Assembly: GCA_002280875.1 (NCBI GenBank)
Contig: NCEV01000022.1
Coordinates: forward strand, 17,534-81,533
Direction of reading: 5' to 3'
DNA from: Caulobacter sp. 32-67-35
Lineage (GTDB): Bacteria > Pseudomonadota > Alphaproteobacteria > Caulobacterales > Caulobacteraceae
Length of the DNA: 64,000 nucleotides
The notes beneath the pieces were generated by a model. It ran no database searches. It saw nothing but the letters and a program-made list of their open reading frames with translations, and was not told where the DNA came from. This document shows, piece by piece, positions 56,295 to 64,000 of this stretch; position 1 is the first letter of the stretch, and the number at the start of each line of letters is the position of its first letter. The translations under genes were made by a program, and so were the position numbers.

Positions 56295-57071
56295 ATGGAC
56301 AGGACTGCGCCACCGCTGCTGGGAACCGCTCGCGATTGGGCGATCGATCTGGCCGTGGCCACGGTGATCGGCCTGTTCTTCGGCCTGGTCGGTCCGTTTG
56401 GCAGTTTCCTGAACGGCTCGGCTGCGGTGCGGATCGCCCACTGGGTGCTGTCGACCTGGTGCGCGGTGCTGATCTTCGGCCTGGTGGCGCGCCTGGGCCT
56501 GGCCGCCGCGGAGCGCTGGCGGATACCCGCTGTGGTGACCCTGGGCGCCGGCCTGCTGATCGGCGCCGCGCCGCTGGCGGCGATGGTGGCGCTTAGCGCG
56601 AGAAGCTTCTGGCCGGACCTGTCCGGCCTGAGCGCGCTGGACTGGTATGGGCAGTGCCTGATCATCTCGACGCCCTCGCTGGCGGCCTATGTCGCTGTGC
56701 GTTGGGCCCTGACCCGCGATCAGCGCCAGACCGCCCCGCCCGTGCTCTCAATCCTTGAGCCGTCCCCCTCATCCGCCGCGACCCTGGACGAAGTGCTGTG
56801 CCTGCGGATGGAAGACCATTATGTGCGCATCCATTCCGCCGTCGGCTCTCGACTGGTTGCTGGACCGTTTGAGCGGGTGATCGCTAGCCTCGGCCAGCGA
56901 GAGGGGATGCGCGTTCATCGCTCCTGGTGGGTGGCCCGCTCGGCGGTGGTTGGGGTCAAGGCCGATGGTCGCAACCTCAAGCTTGAGCTTTCGAATGGCC
57001 TCTCGGCGCCAGTCTCGCGCGCGTCCGTGGCCAAGCTTCGGCAAGTTGGATGGCTGCCGTCGGATTCCTAG
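56295..57071 (+). CDS. Membrane-bound LytTR-type regulator
   Basis: A 258-residue protein. Residues 1-150 hold four hydrophobic helices (for example WAIDLAVATVIGLFFGLVGPFGSF). The last 100 residues are a LytTR DNA-binding domain: VLCLRMEDHYVRIHSAVGSRLVAGPFERVIASLGQREGMRVHRSWWVARSAVVGVKADGRNLKLELSNG. LytTR proteins with an N-terminal membrane sensor act without a separate kinase. It is divergent from the dienelactone-hydrolase gene. Target genes unknown. Confidence 0.88.
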   Translation: MDRTAPPLLGTARDWAIDLAVATVIGLFFGLVGPFGSFLNGSAAVRIAHWVLSTWCAVLIFGLVARLGLAAAERWRIPAVVTLGAGLLIGAAPLAAMVALSARSFWPDLSGLSALDWYGQCLIISTPSLAAYVAVRWALTRDQRQTAPPVLSILEPSPSSAATLDEVLCLRMEDHYVRIHSAVGSRLVAGPFERVIASLGQREGMRVHRSWWVARSAVVGVKADGRNLKLELSNGLSAPVSRASVAKLRQVGWLPSDS

Positions 57072-57248
57072 TTTTCGGCCCGCGGCGCGCTGTCGCGGCC
57101 AAGGAGCCCGGCCTTTCGCGGACGTGGCGAAGAGCCGGCAAAAATCCTAGCGACAGAACGCCGCAATCGCGCCGCAATACGCAGGCCTCCCGACTGGCGG
57201 CGGGGCAGGGCCCAGGACTCCAGAACCGTTAAGGCGCTGGGATCTGAC

Positions 57249-57400
57249 GATTCGCCGGTTGGGGGAATCCGCTTTAGGGGCCTTGAGAACCATCCCCGAC
57301 CAATTGCCGGTGCGACTCAGCGACCGCTTGCACCCGATTCGCAAATCATATTAACCATTCGGACATCGAGATCATTCACCATTAACCAGTCTTAAATTAA
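57249..57400 (+). promoter_or_regulatory. ctrA control region: GAnTC sites and CtrA boxes
   Basis: Part of a 413-base gene-free region (57072-57484). GAnTC sites for the CcrM methylase lie at 57249-57253, 57265-57269 and 57336-57340. Downstream are a TTAACCAT half-site (57351-57358), TTAA-N6-TTAA (57382-57395) and a third TTAA (57397-57400). This matches the known logic of the Caulobacter ctrA gene: a methylation-sensitive upstream promoter P1 and a downstream promoter P2 controlled by CtrA itself. Confidence 0.8.
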
Positions 57401-57431
57401 CTGTCCCGCAAAGTGCAGGACGAGTTTAACA

Positions 57432-57474
57432 GGCGGCTTCCGCCAAGACGTCGAATAACGCCACAAAGTGGCGT
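57432..57474 (+). promoter_or_regulatory. Two hairpins in the ctrA leader next to the ribosome site
   Basis: GGCGG-CTT-CCGCC (57432-57444) and ACGCCAC-AAA-GTGGCGT (57458-57474) are both perfect. The second ends immediately before the GGAGGGG Shine-Dalgarno (57475-57481) that precedes ATG 57485, so it could influence translation or mRNA stability. Confidence 0.6.
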
Positions 57475-57484
57475 GGAGGGGCTC

Positions 57485-58180
<696 letters not shown>

Positions 58181-58210
58181 TCGGCGCGACGACCTTCCGA
58201 ACAAAGAAAG

Positions 58211-58237
58211 CGCCCGCCCCCAAAGGCGGGCGTTTTT
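58211..58237 (+). terminator. Rho-independent terminator of ctrA
   Basis: CGCCCGCC / GGCGGGCG stem (58211-58218 with 58225-58232), CCCAAA loop, followed by TTTTT, 31 bases after the ctrA stop. Confidence 0.93.
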
Positions 58238-58428
58238 CCTTTCGGGATCATCAGCTTGACCTTATGTCGGCTGAACCTGTTAACCTCGTCCGTGACAAAA
58301 CGACCGAAGCATCGAATAGTACTTGCCGCCGGAAGGGCGCACGGCCATGTTCCGGCGCAATGATTGCTGGGGGGCTACCCAGCCGTGTCATTTTGACCTT
58401 GCGCGGCATCGAAACCGATGGGGGACCG

Positions 58429-59796
58429 ATGCAAGAATTTGATCCGCGACGCCCGACTCTTCGTCTGGCGCCCCGGCTGTTCACAGCCGTCGCCGGCATG
58501 GCCGCTCTGGGCCTGGGCTGGAAACTGACGGCCGCTGAAGTCCCGACTCCGGTCAAGGCCGCCCTCGACCCCGCCGCACTCATCGCCCTGCAACATGTCG
58601 CCTTCGCCAGCGCTGAAGCCCAGCCCGGCTTCGACCGCCCGCAGAGCATTCCCGTGAAGGTCCGCCCTGGCGAGACCCTGGAGGGCGCTGTCCAGCGCGC
58701 CGGCGTCGCGCCCGAAGAGGCCCGCCAGGTGGTCGCCGCCCTGCATGGCGCCATCGACACCGTCAACATCAAGGCCGGCATGGCCTTTGAAGCCGCGATC
58801 GCGCAGCGTCGCAGCGAGCGTGGCCCTGCCCGCCTCATCGGCCTGTCGATGCGAACCAGCCCGTCCTCGACCCTGACCGTTTCTCGCACCTTTGATGGCG
58901 CGCTGAAGCTGCGCGAGCTCGAGGAAGAGGTCCGTGAAGAGACCAAGGTCGCCTGCGGCCAGATGAATGGCTCGTTCTATGAGAGCGTCGCCAACGTGGG
59001 GGGAACGCCCCGCGTGATCAGCGACGCAGCCAAGCTGTTTGCGCACAAGATCGACTTCTCGCGCGACATTCGCGACGGCGACAAGTTCTGCCTGGTGTTC
59101 GACCGCAAGGTCACCGAAAGCGGCCGCACCATCGAGGCCGGCGACCTGGAATATGCCGAGGTCAAGGGCCAGCGCTTCTACGGCTTCGAGCGCGACGGCA
59201 AGACCCAGTTCTTTGACGAAGCCGGCAAGAACATCAAAGGCTTCCTGCTGCGCACACCGGTCGACGGCGCCCGCATCACCTCGACCTTCGGGGCCCGTCG
59301 CCACCCTGTGCTGGGCTACAACCGTGCGCACAAGGGCGTGGATTTCGGAGCCGGGCACGGCACGCCGATCCTGGCGGCTGGCGACGGCGTCGTGCTGGAG
59401 GCACGTCGCTGGGCTGGCTATGGCAACTGGCTGCGCATCCGTCATGCGGGCAAGTGGGACACCGGCTATGCCCACATCTCGCGGTATGCGCCCGGCATCC
59501 GCCCCGGCATGCGCGTCCGCCAGGGCCAGGTCGTGGCCTATGTCGGCTCGACCGGCATGTCGACCGGCCCGCACCTGCACTATGAAGTCTGGCTGAACGG
59601 CCAGCGGGTCAATCCGATCGGCGCCAAGGTGCCGCAGGGCACGATCCTGGGCGGCGGCGAGCTGGCCTCGTTCAAGGCCAAGAAGTCGCGCATCGACCGC
59701 ATGCTGGCCGATGGCGGCTCGTCTTTCGCCAGCAGCGACCAGACCCCCAAGCTGGCCCTGGCCTCGCTGGACAAGGGCGAGCCCCGGCTGCGTTAG
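58429..59796 (+). CDS. M23-family peptidoglycan endopeptidase
   Basis: A 455-residue protein. A membrane anchor or signal (LFTAVAGMAALGLGW, residues 18-32) leads into a periplasmic region with a LysM/OapA-like segment (PVKVRPGETLEGAVQRAGV). The LytM domain spans residues about 280-400: H301 and D305 (RAHKGVDFGAGHG), H382 and H384 (GPHLHYEVW). All four zinc and catalytic positions are present, so it should be active. M23 enzymes cut peptide crosslinks during growth and division. The upstream spacer has a TTAACC half-site near 58279, so CtrA control is possible. Confidence 0.92.
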   Translation: MQEFDPRRPTLRLAPRLFTAVAGMAALGLGWKLTAAEVPTPVKAALDPAALIALQHVAFASAEAQPGFDRPQSIPVKVRPGETLEGAVQRAGVAPEEARQVVAALHGAIDTVNIKAGMAFEAAIAQRRSERGPARLIGLSMRTSPSSTLTVSRTFDGALKLRELEEEVREETKVACGQMNGSFYESVANVGGTPRVISDAAKLFAHKIDFSRDIRDGDKFCLVFDRKVTESGRTIEAGDLEYAEVKGQRFYGFERDGKTQFFDEAGKNIKGFLLRTPVDGARITSTFGARRHPVLGYNRAHKGVDFGAGHGTPILAAGDGVVLEARRWAGYGNWLRIRHAGKWDTGYAHISRYAPGIRPGMRVRQGQVVAYVGSTGMSTGPHLHYEVWLNGQRVNPIGAKVPQGTILGGGELASFKAKKSRIDRMLADGGSSFASSDQTPKLALASLDKGEPRLR

Positions 59797-59895
59797 ATTT
59801 GCGCCAACGCAATTTGAGGATGTGAGGTCTGTGCCATGTTCTGGGCTTGAGCATGGCGATCAACCGTCCTGCGTGTTTCAGTCCGAAGTGACGTC

Positions 59896-60369
59896 ATGGC
59901 CAAGTTGGATAAGCCCCGCGCCAATCCCGCCCTCAGGCTGGCGCTCATTCGACGCATCCATGGCTGGCTGGGACTGTTCATAGCGCCCAGCGTGATGTTC
60001 TTCGCCTTGACCGGCGCCTATCAGTTGTATGGCCTACACGAGACCCAGCCGGGCTATCAGCCCGCGCCGCTGGTTGAAAAACTGGGCCGCGTCCACATGA
60101 AGCAGACCTTCGAGCTGAAGCCCAAGCGAGCGCCTGCGCCTGTCCAGGCCGGCGGACCGGCCCAGCCCAAGCCCGCCGCCAAGCCAGAGGACGGCCCCAA
60201 GCTGTCAGTGGCGATCCTCAAGGCGCTGTTTCTGGTGGTGGCCATCGCCCTGGCGGCGGCCACGATCCTGGGCGTCTGGATGGCCCTGACCTATGGCCGC
60301 GACAAGCGATTGGGCTGGATCCTGCTGGTGGCCGGCGCCGTCGCGCCGGTTCTTTTGATCACGCTTTAG
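59896..60369 (+). CDS. PepSY-associated transmembrane protein, short form
   Basis: A 157-residue protein with two membrane regions: LRLALIRRIHGWLGLFIAPSVMFFALTGAYQLYGLHE, the PepSY_TM signature with the RxIHxWxG motif, and a C-terminal pair (AILKALFLVVAIALAAATILGVWMALTYG and LGWILLVAGAVAPVLLITL). A Pro/Lys-rich cytoplasmic or periplasmic loop joins them. The family includes iron-uptake and reductase accessories. It is convergent and overlaps the phospholipase gene by four bases. Confidence 0.8.
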   Translation: MAKLDKPRANPALRLALIRRIHGWLGLFIAPSVMFFALTGAYQLYGLHETQPGYQPAPLVEKLGRVHMKQTFELKPKRAPAPVQAGGPAQPKPAAKPEDGPKLSVAILKALFLVVAIALAAATILGVWMALTYGRDKRLGWILLVAGAVAPVLLITL

Positions 60370-62392
60370 GCCAACTGCTCCATGATCGCGGGCCCGGCCA
60401 TCAGCGGGTCGGTGAAGGAGTCCGCGCCCGTTTCCAGGCGACCGGCCAGTCGGCGCAGATAGCCGGCTTCGCCCTCGATCCGGACGGTCAAATCGTACCA
60501 GCCGCCCGCCGACGCAAAGGACCAGTCGCGGCGTACCGCCCGGCCGGGCTTGAGCTCGGGACGCCATACCGCGCCGCCCGTCTGTGACGTCACGGTCATG
60601 CGCCGGGCGATCGGGCCGCCATTGCGCAGGACCAGGGTCAGCTTGCGCCCGCTGGCGCTGACCTCGACCACCGGATCCGCGCCTGGCTCGCCGCCGATCA
60701 GGTGGCGGTGGAAGCCGTTGGGGCCCAGCAGCCACAGGTCATAGGCGCCCGCCGGCCAGGCGTCGGCAAGGCTCTTGCCCGGCTCCACCGTATAGCGGCG
60801 CGGCGGCGCGTCGAGGCGCAGCCGGTCATAGGCGTGCAGCACCAGACCAGCGGTCCCGGCATTGCCCAGATCCAGGCTCAGGGCGCCGTCGCGAACCCTC
60901 TCGGCGACCTGGGGCGTATAGGGCAGGGCGCGCGACAGGCGAGGGCCTTGCGCCTGCGTCGGAGCCAGCGGCTGGGCGGGCGTGGGCGGCGTGGTCCGGC
61001 CCGGCAGGGCGCCGGCCCGGCGCGCGGCGTCCAGGGTCGCAGGCAGGTCGGACACGAAAGGCTTGGTGTTGGGGGTGCGGAAGTCGAAGGCGCTGGTCAG
61101 GTCGCCGCACACCGCCCGTCGCCAGGGCGAGATGTTGGGCTCCATCACCCCGAAGCGCGTCTCCAGAAACTGGATCACCGAGGTGTGGTCAAACACCTGG
61201 CTGTTCACCCAGCCGCCCCGGCTCCAGGGCGAGATCACATACATCGGCACGCGCGGCCCCAGGCCATAGGGTCGACCCATCAGGTCGTCGCGCTCGTCCT
61301 TGGCCTCGGTCGGGTTGCGCACCTGATGATAGTCGGCCGCCGTATCGACCGTCGAGCCGCCCAGCACAGCGCCGCTCCTGTCCAGCGAGGGCGGAGCCGG
61401 CGGCGGCATGTGGTCGAAGAACCCGTCGTTCTCATCGAACATCACCAGCAACACCGTTCGCGCCCAGACCGCTGGATTGGCGGTCAGGGCGTCCAGCACC
61501 CGGGCGGTGTAGTCGGCGCCCTGGGCCGGGCTTGACGGGCCGGGGTGTTCGGAGTCGGCGGCGGGTGCGACGAGATAAGAGACCTGCGGCAGGGCGCCGT
61601 TCAGCACATCCTCGCGCAGGCCGTCCAGCTTGCGGGTCGACAGGCCCAGCGCCGCCAGGCGTGGATCGGATCCGGGACTGCCGGCATGGCTGTCGCGAAA
61701 GCGCTGGAAGCCGGCCATCGGGTTGTCGGTGAAGTTGTCGTCCATGTCCTGATAGACGCGCCAGGTGATCCCGGCGGCCAGCAGGCGCTCGGCATAGCGT
61801 CGCGGCCAAAGGGGTCGTTGGTCCCGCCCCACAGGAACAGGCGGTTGGTGTTGGTGCCGGTCTGGGTGGCGCAGTGATAGGCGTCGCAGAGCGTGAAGGC
61901 GTCGGCCAGGGCGTACTGGAACGGGATGTCCTCGCGCCGGTAATAGCCCATGGCGTGGGCGTGCTTGCTTTCCGGCCAGCGGTCCATGCGGCCGTGATCC
62001 CAGGCATATTGGGCGTCGGGCCAGCTGTGCGGCGTGCCCTCCACCCGCATGTGGGCGAAGGTCTGGGCGCTGTTCAGCGGGAAGGGCGAGATCAGCGGCG
62101 GGCCGCCCTTGGGGCCCGCATTGGCCTGGGTCCAGACGGTCTTGCCCTTGCGGCCCGCTGTGTCGGGAACCGGGATCGGGAAGCGGTCGGCAAAGCCCCG
62201 CACCCCGTTCAGGGCCCCGAAATAGTGATCGAACGACCGGTTCTCCTGCATCAGGATCACCACGTGCTCGACATCTTCCAGCGTGCCCCGCCGCACGTCG
62301 GCGTCGATCGCCAGGGCCCTGGCGATCGCGGGCGGCGCGGCCAGGGCCCCGACCGCCGACAACATCAGATGGCGGCGGTCGATAGAATTCAC
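60366..62392 (-). pseudogene. Phospholipase C (phosphocholine-specific type), broken by an internal deletion
   Basis: Two frames make one enzyme of the PlcN/PlcH class. The first (from 62392) starts with a Tat signal (DRRHLMLSAVGALAAPPAIA) and the metal-site motif VVILMQENRSFDHYFGAL, and runs to NRLFLWGGTNDPFGRD near 61800. The second frame (ending 60366) resumes at RYAERLLAAGITWRVYQDMDDNFTDNP and includes LVMFDENDGFFDHMPPPAPP, SVIQFLETRFGV and both C-terminal DUF756 domains. Family members have about 25 residues (GGPxIDN...YxWxTYPERL) between these points. They are missing here and the frame is lost; the deficit is 1 modulo 3 bases. Product likely truncated and inactive. Confidence 0.85.
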
Positions 62393-62474
62393 GGGAAACC
62401 TCGCGCAGTTTGGTCTGGACCAGATACCGTCCCCGTATGGCGTTGGCGTGACAGTCGGCCCTCCCCCTGAACGC

Positions 62475-63794
62475 CTAGTCCACCCCCGCCACGGCCAGCA
62501 GGGCGGCCAGGCCCACCTGCATTCCCTTCAGGCTCTCGCCCTTCTCGACATCGATCCATTCATCCAGGGCGTGGGCGCGGCCCGCCTTGCCGCCCGAGCC
62601 GATGGTCACCGCCGGGATGCCCAGGCTCATCGGTAGGTTGGCGTCGGTCGACGAGGCGCCATGTTCGGGCTTGAAGCCCAAGGCGGTGACCGCCGCCGCC
62701 GTCAGCGTCACGATCGGCGCGTCAGCAGGCGTGCCGCCCGCCGGACGCTCGCCGATCACCTTGGGCTCATAGCTCACCTTACCAAAGCGGGTCGACCGCG
62801 CCGCGTTCTCGGCCGCCGTCGCGCCGTCCAGAATGCCGATCAGGGTCTTGTCCAGTTTCGCCAGTTCGGCCGCGCTCTCCGAGCGCATGTCGAACTCCAT
62901 GAACACTTCGCTGGGGATCGAATTGACCGAGGTTCCGCCGCCGGTGACGCTGGCCGAATAGGTGGTCTTGGGCGTCTTGGGGACCTCGACCGCATACAGA
63001 TCGACCACGCTCTTCGCCATGGCCGTCATCGGATTGACCGTGCCGAACGCGCCATAGCTGTGGCCGCCGGGCCCCTTGAAGGTGACGTGATAGCGCTTGG
63101 ACCCGGTGCCCGCGTCGACGATGCGCGAGGGGTCGGAGCCATCCATCGAGAAGAAGGCGCTGATCCGGTCCTTGTAGGGACCCTTGTTGAACAGATAGCG
63201 CACGCCGCGCAGGTCGCCGGGACCTTCCTCGCCTACATTGCCGACGAACAGGATGTCGCTCCGGGTCTTGACGCCGGCGGCGTCCATGGCTCGCACATAG
63301 GCCAGCAGGGTGGCCAGGCCCCGGGTATCGTCGCCGATGCCGGGCGCCATCAGCCGGGTCCCTTCGCGCCGCACCTTCACGTCGGTGCCTTCGGGAAAGA
63401 CGGTGTCGAGGTGGGCGGCGATGACCACGAATGGACCCTTGCCCCGGGTCGCCGTGCCGGGCCGCACGCCCATCACATTGCCCTCGGCGTCCATGGCGAC
63501 GTCGCTCAGCCCGTGGGCCTTCAGCATCTCCAGATAGGCCTTCGCCCGCGCCTCTTCCTTGAAGGGCGGGGCGGGAATCTCGGTCAGGGTAACGATGTCG
63601 GCGACCGTGCGGTCAAAGTCGGCGTCCAGCCTGGCGACCGCCGTCTTGAAGGCCGGCGAGCCGACCAGCTTGCGCACCGTCGCGGCAGGATCGCTTTCAG
63701 GTGCGGCCCAAGCGGCGGAGGAGAGTGCGGGCGCCGCGAGCAGCACCGCGCCGAAAGCGATCATCGAGGCCGAGCGGCGGAGCGTGTTGGACAT
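62475..63794 (-). CDS. Exported M20/M25/M40-family metallopeptidase
   Basis: A 439-residue protein with a signal peptide (residues 1-30, ending SSAAWA). Zinc-peptidase motifs are in order: HLDTV (first ligand and Asp), PGIGDDTRGLA (bridging Asp), NVGEEGPGD (catalytic Glu-Glu), SMDGSD, and the late His in HALDEWIDVEKG. A dimerisation domain intervenes (GGHSYGAFGTVNPM). It resembles peptidase T-like aminopeptidases acting in the periplasm. ATG 63794 has GAGGA upstream at a long distance. Confidence 0.88.
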   Translation of the reverse strand: MSNTLRRSASMIAFGAVLLAAPALSSAAWAAPESDPAATVRKLVGSPAFKTAVARLDADFDRTVADIVTLTEIPAPPFKEEARAKAYLEMLKAHGLSDVAMDAEGNVMGVRPGTATRGKGPFVVIAAHLDTVFPEGTDVKVRREGTRLMAPGIGDDTRGLATLLAYVRAMDAAGVKTRSDILFVGNVGEEGPGDLRGVRYLFNKGPYKDRISAFFSMDGSDPSRIVDAGTGSKRYHVTFKGPGGHSYGAFGTVNPMTAMAKSVVDLYAVEVPKTPKTTYSASVTGGGTSVNSIPSEVFMEFDMRSESAAELAKLDKTLIGILDGATAAENAARSTRFGKVSYEPKVIGERPAGGTPADAPIVTLTAAAVTALGFKPEHGASSTDANLPMSLGIPAVTIGSGGKAGRAHALDEWIDVEKGESLKGMQVGLAALLAVAGVD

Positions 63795-64000
63795 GGCGGG
63801 GAATCCTCGAACCTCAAGCAACCCAGCCTAGGGGTCGCGCCGCGCGGTGTCATCCCGCGGACGTCTCCGAGTGGACGCCTCCCACTGGGCGTCTCCAGGA
63901 CACGGGTTCGCGCCCTCGTCGGTTTGACCGGCGAGTGTGACCCCGAGAACTTGGGGAGGCGGCGGAGCGTCCGGGCCAGGCCCGGATGGGTTTGTAGAGG
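63795..64000. other. Right-edge spacer without a recognised gene
   Basis: About 200 bases upstream of the M20 peptidase. Open frames here are short and lack a ribosome site. There are repeated (G)GACG(T/C)CTCC-type motifs at about 63861-63895 that could be part of a control region, but no promoter or terminator can be assigned. Confidence 0.3.

Overview
The window is a GC-rich alphaproteobacterial chromosome segment, almost certainly from Caulobacter or a very close relative (Caulobacteraceae). The diagnostic genes are ctrA, its small inhibitor sciP, the lineage-specific flagellar regulator flbD, the flagellar gene flbE/fliH, a DUF4167 gene downstream of prmC, and CtrA-type TTAA boxes and GAnTC (CcrM) sites upstream of ctrA. 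No rRNA, tRNA, CRISPR array or insertion sequence was found.

Layout. (1) 0-10 kb: a truncated secreted esterase, an EamA transporter, a glycine-zipper protein, ptsP, rodZ-ispG, OsmC, and a MocR regulator divergent from a LysE exporter. (2) 10-14 kb: an oxidative-stress block with oxyR divergent from katG, then a Fur-family regulator and a hydrolase. (3) 14-23 kb: prfA-rluF, a decayed gene, a GNAT enzyme, a YihY membrane protein, a MOSC gene cut short by a parDE toxin-antitoxin pair, then prmC and DUF4167. (4) 23-32 kb: an HWE kinase with a FixL-like PAS domain and its response regulator, an M48 lipoprotein protease, a PepSY/cytochrome b/LuxR operon, clpB behind a heat-shock promoter, an OmpA-domain remnant, a thiolase and an HxlR regulator. 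(5) 32-35 kb: a GGDEF-EAL protein and a more AT-rich islet with a SLATT-like membrane protein and a divergent tiny proline-rich ORF. (6) 35-55 kb: mnmA and a large flagellar cluster: flgL, flgK (minus); fliK, flgD, flgE, sciP, fliF, fliG, fliH, fliN, flbD, flhA (plus); fliJ, fliI (minus). (7) 55-64 kb: a hydrolase, a LytTR regulator, ctrA, an M23 peptidase, a PepSY membrane protein, a broken phospholipase C and an M20 peptidase.

How it works together. CtrA is expected to drive class II flagellar genes (fliF operon), SciP to restrain CtrA-dependent transcription, and FlbD with sigma-54 to drive the hook genes. Two convincing sigma-54 -24/-12 elements sit in the shared flgK/fliK intergenic region. 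Having ctrA, sciP and flbD within about 13.5 kb is notable.

The main anomaly is a series of lesions that remove tens of bases from otherwise well-conserved genes: an in-frame loss in ptsP, frame-breaking losses in flgL and phospholipase C, a missing 5' part of an OmpA gene, and one further decayed small gene. They are either true gene decay, which would predict a filament-less flagellum, or an assembly artefact; read-level evidence would decide. I see no convincing wholly new multi-gene system. The best candidates for new biology are the SLATT-like/proline-rich pair and the FixL-PAS HWE kinase.
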